From JADKAV01 sp041393775 (GTDB taxonomy: Bacteria > Actinomycetota > Actinomycetes > S36-B12 > UBA10799), in NCBI GenBank assembly GCA_041393775.1, contig JAWKJM010000004.1, forward strand, positions 310,001-374,000: a stretch of DNA of 64,000 bases. Direction: 5' to 3'. Of this stretch, positions 44,846 through 52,712 are shown one piece after another; within the stretch, counting starts at the first letter, position 1, and every line of letters starts with the position of its first letter. Below the pieces are notes generated by a model. The model made no database searches. It was not told the origin of the DNA and was given only the letters and a program-made list of their open reading frames with translations. A program made the translations under genes and the position numbers.

Positions 44846-45874
44846 ATGGCATATCGGATCGCGACAATCCCCGGCGACGGCATCGGCAGTGAAGTGGTTG
44901 AGCAGGCGCTGCGCGTGCTCGCGGCCACCGGGGTGGACATTCAGGCGGCCGAGTTCGATCTCGGCGCAGCGCGCTACAACCGCACCGGTGAGGTCTTGCC
45001 CGACGACGAACTCGCGCAGTTGCGCACTTACGACGCGATCCTGCTCGGCGCGGTGGGGGACCCCAGCGTGCCGCCGGGGGTGCTCGAGCGCGGCCTGTTG
45101 CTCAAACTGCGGTTCAGCCTGGACCACCACGTCAATCTCCGCCCGGTCAAGTTGTATCCCGGAGTCACCACCCCGGTGGCGGGCAAAGGACCCGAGCACA
45201 TCGACATGGTCGTGTGCCGGGAAGGTACGGAGGGTCCCTACGTGGGTGCCGGAGGGGCGATGCGCGTGGGCACCCCGCACGAGATTGCGGTGGAGGAGAG
45301 CCTCAACACTCGTTTCGGGGTGGAGCGGATCGTGCGTGACGCATTCGAGCGGGCAACCCGGCGTCGCGGGCATGTGACTCTGGTCCACAAGACCAATGTC
45401 CTGACGAACGCGGGCTCGTTGTGGCAACGGACCTTCAACGAGGTCGGTGAGCAGTATCCGGACATCGACACCGACTACCTGCACGTCGACGCGGCGAGCA
45501 TGTTCTTCCTGACGGCGCCGGAGCGCTTCGACGTCGTGGTGACCGACAATCTGTTCGGTGACATCCTCACCGATATTGGTGCGGCCATCGCCGGAGGCAT
45601 CGGCCTGAGCGCCAGCGGAAACCTCGATGTGACCCGCGAGAATCCGAGTATGTTCGAGCCTGTACACGGTTCGGCACCGGACATCGCCGGGCAGGGTAAG
45701 GCCGATCCGACGGCCACCGTGCTCAGCGCTGCGATGATGCTCGACCACCTCGGCGAACAGGAGGCGGCGATGGTAGTCGAAAAGGCGGTGACCGAGGATC
45801 TGGCGACCCGCGGTGATGCTGTGCGCAGCACCGCGCAGATCGGGGACGCCTTGATGGAGAGGGTTTCCGGATGA
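44846..45874 (+). CDS. leuB: 3-isopropylmalate dehydrogenase
   Basis: The 342-residue enzyme oxidatively decarboxylates 3-isopropylmalate in leucine synthesis. Motifs are IPGDGIGSEVVEQAL at the N-terminus, the substrate-binding LLLKLRFSLDHHVNLRPVKL, the catalytic lysine and aspartates in HKTNVL and VVTDNLFGDILTDIGA, and the NAD region FEPVHGSAPDIAGQG. Its TGA overlaps the ilvE ATG by 4 nt. This is the start of the leuB-ilvE-cimA block. Confidence 0.96.
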   Translation: MAYRIATIPGDGIGSEVVEQALRVLAATGVDIQAAEFDLGAARYNRTGEVLPDDELAQLRTYDAILLGAVGDPSVPPGVLERGLLLKLRFSLDHHVNLRPVKLYPGVTTPVAGKGPEHIDMVVCREGTEGPYVGAGGAMRVGTPHEIAVEESLNTRFGVERIVRDAFERATRRRGHVTLVHKTNVLTNAGSLWQRTFNEVGEQYPDIDTDYLHVDAASMFFLTAPERFDVVVTDNLFGDILTDIGAAIAGGIGLSASGNLDVTRENPSMFEPVHGSAPDIAGQGKADPTATVLSAAMMLDHLGEQEAAMVVEKAVTEDLATRGDAVRSTAQIGDALMERVSG

Positions 45875-46965
45875 CCGAGTTCGCGGTCGCGCTGTCGGCC
45901 GGCGCACGGCCGGCATCGGAGCGGGAGGCGATTCTCGCCGATCCCGGCTTCGGCAAGTACTTCACCGACCACATGGTCAGCATCCGCTTCGGCCGGGACC
46001 GTGGGTGGTACGAGCCCACAGTCCTGCCTTACGGCCCGATCACACTGGACCCGGCGACGAACTTCATCCACTACGGTCAGTCGATCTTCGAGGGGATGAA
46101 GGCGTACCGGCACGCTGATGGGCATATCCGGACCTTTCGGCCCATGAAGAACGCTCACCGTTTCCGCGCCTCCGCGCGCCGACTGGCCATGCCGGAGATC
46201 CCTGCGGAGTTGTTCATCGAGTCGCTCGTGCAACTGGCCAAGGTTGACGGTGACTGGGTGCCGGAGGATCCCGAGAAGTCGCTGTACCTGCGTCCCTTCA
46301 TGTTCTCCACCGAGGTCGGACTCGGTGTCAAGCCGGCCACCGACTACCAGTACCTGCTCATCGCCTCACCAGCGGGCGCATACTTCCCGCGCGGGGTGGC
46401 GCCGGTCTCCGTGTGGCTGACGCCCGACTACGTCCGGGCCGCCGTCGGTGGCACGGGTGAGGCAAAATGCGCCGGTAACTACGCAGCCTCGCTCATCGCT
46501 CAGGCCGAGGCCAGCCTTCACGGATGCGACCAGGTCGTCTGGCTCGACGCAAAGGAACACCAATGGGTCGAGGAGATGGGCGGCATGAACCTGTTCTTCG
46601 TCTTCGGCACCGGCGATTCGGCGCGCCTGGTCACACCGCCGCTGACCGGTTCCCTGCTGCCCGGCGTCACCCGGGACTCGATCCTCATCATGGCCCGCCA
46701 GGACCTTGGGATCCCGGTGTCCGAGGAGCAGATCAGCGTCGAGCAGTGGAAGCAGGGCTGCGAGTCGGGTGAGGTCACTGAGGTCTTCGCGTGCGGGACG
46801 GCCGCCGTCATCACCCCGGTCGGAGAGGTCAAGAGCCGTGTCGGCACGTGGAAGGTCTCGGACGCCGGAGCCGGTCCGATCACGATGAGGCTGCGCAACG
46901 CCCTGCTGGGGATCCAGTCGGGGCAGGCCCCGGACGACCATGCGTGGATGTTCGAACTGGCGTAG
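45871..46965 (+). CDS. ilvE: Branched-chain amino acid aminotransferase
   Basis: The 364-residue fold-type IV PLP enzyme makes the final transamination to valine, leucine and isoleucine. The PLP lysine is in GTGEAKCAGNYAAS (near residue 200), with FIHYGQSIFEGMKAYR upstream and GTAAVITPVGEVK near the C-terminus. It is of the long BCAT II type common in actinobacteria. ATG 45871 overlaps the leuB stop, so the two are co-translated. The stop is TAG. Confidence 0.95.
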   Translation: MTEFAVALSAGARPASEREAILADPGFGKYFTDHMVSIRFGRDRGWYEPTVLPYGPITLDPATNFIHYGQSIFEGMKAYRHADGHIRTFRPMKNAHRFRASARRLAMPEIPAELFIESLVQLAKVDGDWVPEDPEKSLYLRPFMFSTEVGLGVKPATDYQYLLIASPAGAYFPRGVAPVSVWLTPDYVRAAVGGTGEAKCAGNYAASLIAQAEASLHGCDQVVWLDAKEHQWVEEMGGMNLFFVFGTGDSARLVTPPLTGSLLPGVTRDSILIMARQDLGIPVSEEQISVEQWKQGCESGEVTEVFACGTAAVITPVGEVKSRVGTWKVSDAGAGPITMRLRNALLGIQSGQAPDDHAWMFELA

Positions 46966-47049
46966 GAAGGGCCACCAGCGGCGTCGCGTGCACAGCGGCC
47001 CCGAGAGGCTTGGGGCGCGCCGCGACCGCGGATGTGCAACACTTGACCC

Positions 47050-47088
47050 GTGCGTGAAGCGCTGATTATCGAAAGGCGCATCGGCTGA
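47050..47088 (+). CDS. cimA leader peptide (attenuator), MREALIIERRIG
   Basis: Twelve codons, GTG to TGA, encode MREALIIERRIG, with Leu-Ile-Ile and a further Ile near the end. The start lies 6 nt after AACACT, a weak version of the hexamer seen at other leaders. The end of the ORF forms one arm of a perfect 11-bp hairpin, and a terminator follows. Isoleucine codons suit control of the citramalate route to isoleucine. I infer attenuation; the peptide itself is too short for any coding statistic. Confidence 0.75.
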   Translation: MREALIIERRIG

Positions 47089-47136
47089 ACCTGAGTCGAT
47101 GCGCTAACCCTCGTGCCCTCGGGCCCGGGGGTTTTT
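47076..47136 (+). promoter_or_regulatory. cimA attenuator: leader hairpin and terminator
   Basis: 47076-47086 pairs with 47094-47104 over 11 bp (one G-T) around a 7-nt loop, and this hairpin spans the leader stop codon. The second hairpin (47107-47132) is followed by TTTTT. The segment GGGGTTTTTCATTGGAAGGA after the stem is shared with the ilvB leader, which argues that both regulators derive from one ancestral module. Confidence 0.7.
47107..47136 (+). terminator. Attenuator terminator of cimA
   Basis: ACCCTCGTGCC pairs with the GC-rich 3' arm ending CCGGGGGT with one mismatch, and TTTTT follows. The cimA ribosome site GGAAGGA comes 5 nt after the T-run. Confidence 0.72.
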
Positions 47137-47152
47137 CATTGGAAGGATTGAC

Positions 47153-48730
47153 ATGGACGAGCAGTTCCAGTTGTTCGACACCACGCTGCGCGACGGTGCC
47201 CAGCGCGAGGGCATCTCGTTCTCGGTGGAGGACAAGCTCGCCATTTGCCGCCTGCTCGACGAGTACGGCGTCGGGTTCATCGAGGGGGGCTGGCCGGGCG
47301 CCATGCCCAAGGACACCGAGTTCTTCCTGCGAGCCGCCTCAGAACTCAAACTGCGCAATGCGACCCTGGTGGCGTTCGGGGCGACCCGAAAAGCGGGGGT
47401 GGACGTCGCCGACGACCCGCAGGTGGCCGCCCTGCTGGCGAGTCAGGCACCCGTGATCACCTTGGTGGCCAAGTCCGACATCCGGCATGTGAAGGAGGCC
47501 TTGCGCACAACGGGCGAGGAGAACCTGGCCATGGTGACCGACACGGTCAGGCACCTGATCGGACAGGGCCGTCGCGTGTTCGTCGACTGCGAGCACTTCT
47601 TCGACGGGTACAAGCACGACGCGGACTACGCGGTGTCCGTCGTGGCAGCCGCACTTGATGCTGGCGCCGACGCCGCCGTCATGTGCGACACGAACGGGGG
47701 GATGCTCCCGTCAGGTATCGCGAGCACGGTCGCGGATGTCCGGGCGCGCGTCGACGGCAGACTCGGCATCCACTGCCAGGACGACACCGGCTGTGCGGTG
47801 GCGAACACGGTCGCGGCCGTCGAGGCCGGTGCAACACACGCACAATGCACCGCCAACGGCTATGGCGAACGCACGGGCAACGCCGATCTGTTCGTGGTCG
47901 TCGCGAACCTCGAGCTCAAACTCGGTCTGAGGGTGCTGCCACCCGGTCATCTGCAGGAGTCGGTGCGGATATCGCACGCCATCGCCGAGATCGCGAACAT
48001 CGCACCGGACACCCACCAGCCCTACGTCGGCGTCAGTTCGTTCGCCCACAAGGCCGGCCTGCACGCAAGCGCGCTGAAGGTCAACTACGACCTCTACAAC
48101 CACGAGGACGCGTCCGTGGTCGGTAACGACATGCGTGTGCTGGTCACGGAGATGGCCGGCAGGGCGTCCGTGGAACTGAAGGGGAAGGAACTTGGCTACG
48201 ACCTGTCGCAGGATCCCGGTCTGCTCGGACGGGTGGTCGACCGGGTCAAGGATCTCGAGGCTCAGGGATGGACGTTCGAGGCCGCTGATGCCTCGTTCGA
48301 ACTGCTCATCGTCGACGAGCGCGAGCACGGCCGCGCCCGTCCGTTCGCCGTTGAGTCCTGGCGGACCATCGTCGAGCAGCGCATCGACGGCGAGGTGGTC
48401 AGTGAGGCGACTGTCAAGATCGTGGCCGGGGAGCAGCGGATGGTCGCTGTCGGTGAGGGCAACGGTCCGGTCAACGCGCTGGACAACGCTCTGCGCTCCG
48501 CGCTCACCGGGCTGTATCCGGAACTCGCAGACATGCACCTGGTCGACTACAAGGTCCGCATCCTGGAAGGAGTGCGCGGGACCAATGCGGTGACCCGGAC
48601 GTTGGTCGGATCCAGCGACGGCACGCACCGCTGGGACACGGTCGGGGTGCACGAGAACGTCATCGCGGCCTCGTGGATGGCCCTGGAGGACGCGATGGCC
48701 TACGGATTGCTCGGTGCCGAAAGGACCTGA
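47153..48730 (+). CDS. cimA: Citramalate synthase
   Basis: The 525-residue protein is of the CimA type: HMGL-like barrel with LFDTTLRDGAQREGISFSV at the N-terminus, the metal-binding GIHCQDDTGCAVAN region, and a C-terminal LeuA-like regulatory domain. It condenses pyruvate with acetyl-CoA to citramalate, giving a threonine-independent path to 2-oxobutyrate and isoleucine. The N-terminal active-site pattern and length separate it from LeuA, which is present elsewhere in the window. It is preceded by an isoleucine-rich attenuator and follows leuB-ilvE by 187 bp. Confidence 0.93.
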   Translation: MDEQFQLFDTTLRDGAQREGISFSVEDKLAICRLLDEYGVGFIEGGWPGAMPKDTEFFLRAASELKLRNATLVAFGATRKAGVDVADDPQVAALLASQAPVITLVAKSDIRHVKEALRTTGEENLAMVTDTVRHLIGQGRRVFVDCEHFFDGYKHDADYAVSVVAAALDAGADAAVMCDTNGGMLPSGIASTVADVRARVDGRLGIHCQDDTGCAVANTVAAVEAGATHAQCTANGYGERTGNADLFVVVANLELKLGLRVLPPGHLQESVRISHAIAEIANIAPDTHQPYVGVSSFAHKAGLHASALKVNYDLYNHEDASVVGNDMRVLVTEMAGRASVELKGKELGYDLSQDPGLLGRVVDRVKDLEAQGWTFEAADASFELLIVDEREHGRARPFAVESWRTIVEQRIDGEVVSEATVKIVAGEQRMVAVGEGNGPVNALDNALRSALTGLYPELADMHLVDYKVRILEGVRGTNAVTRTLVGSSDGTHRWDTVGVHENVIAASWMALEDAMAYGLLGAERT

Positions 48731-48761
48731 TGAGAAGGGTCGGCCCGGTAGGGTGAGGGCT

Positions 48762-49803
48762 GTGAGTTCGCCAGCGGCACACTTGCGGATCCCTCGTCGC
48801 CCCGATGTCTGAGGTCAGTCCGCGGGCGCTGACCTTGTTCACTTAGGCGCTCGTCGACGGTGACTCCGAGCGGGCGATCGACATCGTGACCGTTCTGCGA
48901 ACCCGTGGCGTCCCCGTGGGCGGGCTCGTCCGCAGGCTCTTCGATCCCGCGCTCAAGCGGATCGGTCATATGTGGCAGGACAGGCAGATCACCGTGGCCG
49001 ATGAGCACGTGGCGACCGCGATCACCGAGGAGTGTCTCAACGCCGCAGCCGCCGGGATCGCCCCACCGGTGCGCCGCGGCCGAGTCCTGCTGACGGTGGC
49101 CGAGGGGGAATGGCACACGCTGCCCCTGCGGATGGTCGCACTGGTCTGGCGGGAACTCGGCTGGGACGTCGTCGCCGTGTCGCCGTCGCTTCCCACCGAG
49201 GACCTGGTCGCCATGGCGTACGACGATCCTTGCACGGTCGGTGCAGTGTCCTGCGCCATGACCAGCAATCTGGTGGGTGCCTGGCACTGCGTCGCAGCAA
49301 TGCGTCTGGCCGGCATGAGGGTGGTCGTCGGGGGGAGAGCCTTCGAAGCCGAGCCCCGTTTGGCCGATCGGATCGGAGCCGACGCGCACCCCATCGATCC
49401 AGTGCACGCCGGCGAAACCCTGGTCTAGTGGTTGCGGGAAGCGCCGCTGCCATCTCGCGAGCCGGCCCTGAAGAACGTGTTGCCGGAGATCGATCGCGTG
49501 TGGACCTCATTGCCGCGGAGCGTCGAGGATGCCATCGGGCTGATTCCGCAACTCGGTCCGGTGGACATCAAACAGGATCTGTTGCGCGACGACCTCACGC
49601 TGGTCGCTCGGGCGGCGACGGCGGCCGCACTAGTGGGTGCTCCGGAGGTGTTGGCCGACCATTTGGACTGGTACCGCAGCCGTTCAGCAACCCGCGGCGA
49701 CGACGGCACGGTGGCCGACACTCTGGTCGCGGCGCTGGGCCGCATGCTGCCCCCGGGTTCGGCCACAGTCCGCCACATCATGGCCGCTGCTGTTTCCGGG
49801 TAG
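48762..49803 (+). pseudogene. Cobalamin (B12)-binding domain protein, interrupted by two in-frame TAG codons
   Basis: One frame (from ATG 48805) reads through the helical cap domain (ALVDGDSERAIDIV, FDPALKRIGHMWQDRQITVADEH), a B12-binding domain-like half and a C-terminal helical region to TAG at 49801-49803. It is cut by TAG at 48844-48846 and again at 49426-49428, with homology-like sequence continuing after each. The expected leaderless start (TAGGGT, 7 nt, GTG 48762) is in a different frame, suggesting an additional frameshift near 48763-48805. The largest intact piece is 48886-49428. The DxHxxG base-off motif is not visible, so cobalamin binding is from family resemblance only. Confidence 0.65.
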
Positions 49804-49819
49804 CCGATAGGCTCGGCCT

Positions 49820-50599
49820 GTGAGGATTGCCCGCTACCGTTTCGAACAGGATGTCAGTTTCGGACTCGTCGACGGCGACGTGGTGCGTCAGATCGCCGGA
49901 ACCCCTTTCCCCGGCGTCGCCTCCATCGAGGTCACCGGCGTCGAGCACAACATCGACGACGTGGACCTGCTGGCCCCAGTGCTGCCCACCAAGATCGTGG
50001 CGGTGGCCAGAAACTATGCCGACCACGCTCGTGAGATGGGCGGTGAGGTCCCGGCGGAACCCATGATCTTCCTCAAGCCCTCGACGTCGGTGGTCGGTCC
50101 GGAGTCCATAATCCGACTGCCGACCCAATCCGAGCAGGTGGAGCACGAGGCCGAACTCGCGGTGGTGATCGGCCGACTGTGCAAGGACGTGCCGATTGAG
50201 CGGGTCCCGGAAGTGATCCTCGGCTATACCTGCGCCAACGATGTGACCGCGCGCGACCTGCAGGCCAAGGACGGGCAGTGGGGCAGGGCCAAAGGGTTCG
50301 ACACGTTCTGTCCGCTGGGTCCATGGATCGCCACGGACATCGACGTGGACGAGTTGCGCATCGAGTGCGAGGTCAACGAACGGGTCCGTCAGGACGGATC
50401 GACGGCGGACATGGTCCGAAGCGTTCCGGAACTCGTCTCCTGGATCAGCAGTGTCATGACCCTCGTGCCCGGCGATGTGATCCTCACCGGCACCCCCGCC
50501 GGTGTCGGCCCGTTGCGGAATGGCGACATGGTCACGGTGACGATCGAGGGGATCGGCACGCTGGACAACGTCGTCAGTGATACAGGAGTGTTCACATGA
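49820..50599 (+). CDS. Fumarylacetoacetate hydrolase (FAH) family protein
   Basis: The 259-residue protein has the FAH fold: VAVARNYADHAREMG, FLKPSTSVVGP, the metal-binding glutamates in VEHEAELAVVIG, and LTGTPAGVGP near the end. Members act as hydrolases, decarboxylases or isomerases on 2-oxo-diacids, for instance oxaloacetate. This gene lies upstream of gltX, an association I believe is common in actinobacteria. The GTG follows TAGGCT by 6 nt, and its TGA overlaps the gltX ATG. The exact substrate is not known. Confidence 0.9.
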   Translation: MRIARYRFEQDVSFGLVDGDVVRQIAGTPFPGVASIEVTGVEHNIDDVDLLAPVLPTKIVAVARNYADHAREMGGEVPAEPMIFLKPSTSVVGPESIIRLPTQSEQVEHEAELAVVIGRLCKDVPIERVPEVILGYTCANDVTARDLQAKDGQWGRAKGFDTFCPLGPWIATDIDVDELRIECEVNERVRQDGSTADMVRSVPELVSWISSVMTLVPGDVILTGTPAGVGPLRNGDMVTVTIEGIGTLDNVVSDTGVFT

Positions 50600-52047
50600 G
50601 CGAGGTACGCGTCAGGTTCTGCCCGTCGCCGACAGGTAATCCGCACGTGGGGATGATCCGCACGGCCCTGTTCAACTGGGCCTACGCGCGAAGGACAGGG
50701 GGGACCTTCGTGTTCCGGATCGAGGACACCGATTCGGCGCGCGACTCCGAGGAGAGCTACCAGGCGCTGGTCGATGCACTGCGGTGGCTGCATCTGGACT
50801 GGGACGAAGGCCCGGAGGTCGGCGGGCCGCATGAACCGTACCGGCAGTCCCAGCGGATGGAGTTGTACGCCCTGGCCGCGGCGCGCCTGATCGACGAGGG
50901 CGCGGCGTATCGCTGCTACTGCACGGCCGAGGAGTTGGAGGCGGCCCGGGAACTGGCCCGCCAGCAGAAGCGGCCGCCGGGGTACGAGGGCACCTGCCGG
51001 AATCTGACCCGGGAGCAGATCGCGTCGTACGAGGCTGAAGGCAGGCAGCATGTGGTGCGGGTCCGGATGCCCGATCACGACTGGCAGTGGGACGACCTCG
51101 TCCGTGGTCCGATGCACGTGCGCGATGAGCACGTCCCCGACTTCGTGATCGTGCGTGCCAACGGGGAACCGCTGTACACGCTGGTGAACCCGGTCGACGA
51201 CATCGCCATGGGGATCACCCACGTCCTGCGCGGCGAGGACCTTCTGTCCAGCACACCCCGTCAACTGGCGATGTACGAGTTGCTCGGAGCGCCGGTCCCA
51301 GCTTTCGGACACCTCCCCTACGTGATGGGGGAGGGCAACAAGAAACTGAGCAAGCGCGACCCGCAGTCGAGCTTCGCGATGTATGTCGAGCAGGGCTACC
51401 TGCCCGAGGCGATGGCCAACTACCTCGCCCTGCTGGGCTGGTCGATCGGCGAGGACCGGGAGTTCTTCTCGTTGTCGGAGATGGCCGAGGCCTTCGACGT
51501 GTCCCGGGTGAACGCCAGCCCGGCACGTTTCGACATCAAGAAGTGCACGGCGATCAACGGTGACTGGATCCGCAGCCTGACCGTCGACGACCTGGCGCGT
51601 CGGACAATCCCGTTCCTGCAGCGGGACGGTGTTCTGGGCGACGAGGTCAGCGAAGACCAGTTCGACCTGCTCGTCCGCGCCACACCGTTGGTTCAGGAGC
51701 GGATGGAGACGTTGGGCCAGGCGGCCGGCATGCTCGGATTCCTCTTCGCCGACGGCGAGTTCGAGATCGACCCCGATGACGGCGCGAAGATCCTCGACGA
51801 GAAGGGTCTGGAGGTGGTGCGGGCCGCCGAAGCCGCCGTCAGGGGATTGCCGGAGTTCACCGCCGAGCCGATTCAGCACGCCCTGCGGGAAGCGCTCGTG
51901 GAGGGCCTCGGACTGAAGCCCAAACTGGCGTTCGGCGCGGTCCGCGTTGCTATCACCGGCCGCCGGGTCTCACCACCACTGTTCGAATCCATGGAACTGT
52001 TGGGCCGGGAGGAGTCCTTGCGCCGGCTGCGTGCTGCGGCCGCTTGA
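50596..52047 (+). CDS. gltX: Glutamyl-tRNA synthetase
   Basis: The 483-residue class I synthetase has the HIGH-equivalent PSPTGNPHVGM at the N-terminus, the insertion CYCTAEELEAAR and the KMSKS-equivalent KKLSKRDPQSS (near residue 250). Actinobacteria generally lack GlnRS, so this enzyme probably also charges tRNA-Gln with glutamate for the GatCAB amidotransferase; that is family knowledge, as gatCAB is not in the window. tRNA-Gln and tRNA-Glu genes follow 350 bp downstream. Confidence 0.95.
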   Translation: MSEVRVRFCPSPTGNPHVGMIRTALFNWAYARRTGGTFVFRIEDTDSARDSEESYQALVDALRWLHLDWDEGPEVGGPHEPYRQSQRMELYALAAARLIDEGAAYRCYCTAEELEAARELARQQKRPPGYEGTCRNLTREQIASYEAEGRQHVVRVRMPDHDWQWDDLVRGPMHVRDEHVPDFVIVRANGEPLYTLVNPVDDIAMGITHVLRGEDLLSSTPRQLAMYELLGAPVPAFGHLPYVMGEGNKKLSKRDPQSSFAMYVEQGYLPEAMANYLALLGWSIGEDREFFSLSEMAEAFDVSRVNASPARFDIKKCTAINGDWIRSLTVDDLARRTIPFLQRDGVLGDEVSEDQFDLLVRATPLVQERMETLGQAAGMLGFLFADGEFEIDPDDGAKILDEKGLEVVRAAEAAVRGLPEFTAEPIQHALREALVEGLGLKPKLAFGAVRVAITGRRVSPPLFESMELLGREESLRRLRAAAA

Positions 52048-52115
52048 AAGCCGAGGGGTTGCCGCACCCCGGTTGCGCACCTGTCCGGACAGCACGGGGG
52101 CACCCGCGAGCCCGG

Positions 52116-52232
52116 TTGTGACGAAGTTGGCGCCGACCGGGCGCCTTTGTGACGAAGGTGCGCGGGCAGTCCACGCCAGACCCCGCAACAACGTGACACT
52201 GCGCGTTGCAGACCCGCAACTTCGTAGCAATG
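52116..52232. repeat. Intergenic palindromic element, family A copy 4
   Basis: Direct units at 52116-52130 (TTGTGACGAAGTTGG) and 52146-52166 (TTTGTGACGAAGGTGCG and onward) are followed by inverted units at 52181-52199 (CCCGCAACAACGTGAC) and 52213-52232 (CCCGCAACTTCGTAGCAATG). It occupies most of the gap between gltX and the tRNA promoter. Confidence 0.82.
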
Positions 52233-52335
52233 GCGCCGGGTCGACCTGACCATGACCCGTCGGGCGTGCGTCCGGCCTCAAGAGCGCGAAAGCTCGTGTC
52301 CGGGCGTCCAACGAACGCGCAGCGCCACCACCGCC

Positions 52336-52364
52336 TTGGGTCGCCGATCACGCCTGGGTATGAT
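52336..52364 (+). promoter_or_regulatory. Sigma-70-type promoter of the tRNA-Gln/tRNA-Glu pair
   Basis: TTGGGT (-35) and TATGAT (-10) are separated by 17 nt. The predicted transcript starts about 30 nt upstream of tRNA-Gln. Confidence 0.65.
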
Positions 52365-52399
52365 GGACAGGTTGCTTCTCGAGCAGCAGCGATAACCCT

Positions 52400-52471
52400 T
52401 GGGGTATGGGGTAATTGGCAGCCCGACTGGTTCTGGTCCAGTTAGTCTAGGTTCGAGTCCTGGTACCCCAG
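52400..52471 (+). tRNA. tRNA-Gln (anticodon CTG)
   Basis: A 72-nt cloverleaf. Acceptor TGGGGTA pairs with TACCCCA, the anticodon stem ACTGG/CCAGT closes a loop TTCTGGT with anticodon CTG, and the T-loop is TTCGAGT. The discriminator base is G and CCA is not encoded. Confidence 0.92.
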
Positions 52472-52494
52472 CGAGACGCTTGTGCATCTCATCC

Positions 52495-52567
52495 GGCCCC
52501 GTTGTGTAGCGGCCTAGCACGCCGCCCTCTCAAGGCGGTAGCGCGGGTTCGAATCCCGTCGGGGCTA
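52495..52567 (+). tRNA. tRNA-Glu (anticodon CTC), integration site
   Basis: A 73-nt cloverleaf. Acceptor GGCCCCG pairs with CGGGGCT (one G-T), the D stem is GTGT/GCAC, the anticodon stem CCGCC/GGCGG closes loop CTCTCAA with anticodon CTC, and the T-loop is TTCGAAT. CCA is not encoded. The 3' part from 52523, including the anticodon, is the left copy of the 46-bp att repeat, so the mature tRNA sequence is restored after integration. It is 23 bp downstream of tRNA-Gln. Confidence 0.92.
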
Positions 52568-52568
52568 C
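52523..52568 (+). other. Left attachment site (attL), 46-bp core within tRNA-Glu
   Basis: Starts CGCCCTCTCAAGGCGG and ends GGGGCTAC. It is identical to 60183-60228 and covers part of the anticodon arm through the 3' end of tRNA-Glu. The bases immediately outside differ between the two copies. Confidence 0.92.
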
Positions 52569-52571
52569 AAG

Positions 52572-52601
52572 CGAAAACCCCTGGTAAAACAGGGGTTTTC
52601 G
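52572..52601 (+). terminator. Element-borne terminator after tRNA-Glu
   Basis: CGAAAACCCCTG and CAGGGGTTTTCG form a perfect 12-bp stem with a 6-nt loop 4 nt after the att core. The A-rich/T-rich flanks make it usable on both strands. It replaces the original tRNA terminator, which now lies beyond attR. Confidence 0.8.
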
Positions 52602-52639
52602 TGCGTCTGGCGATACTTTCCGGACCTCGATCAAGGTCG

Positions 52640-52668
52640 CAGGCCGCGTACAGGCCGCGCCAGGCCGA
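52640..52668. repeat. Three CAGGCCG repeats near attL, candidate integrase arm sites
   Basis: CAGGCCGC at 52640 and 52651 and CAGGCCGA at 52661 are spaced 10-11 bp, one helical turn. A matching array occurs at 60034-60062 near attR in the same orientation. The site is 70 bp inside the left end, between the terminator and int. Confidence 0.6.
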
Positions 52669-52712
52669 GAATCGACCCGCTCGGGCCGTCTCCCGAGGCC
52701 GGGGATCGGGTG

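Noticed and set aside
48805..49803. TAG recoded as an amino acid (for example pyrrolysine) in the B12-binding gene
   Set aside because: TAG is used as an ordinary stop by several intact genes in the window, no pyl genes are seen, and the start signal is out of frame. Decay explains all observations, so I report recoding only as a test to be made.
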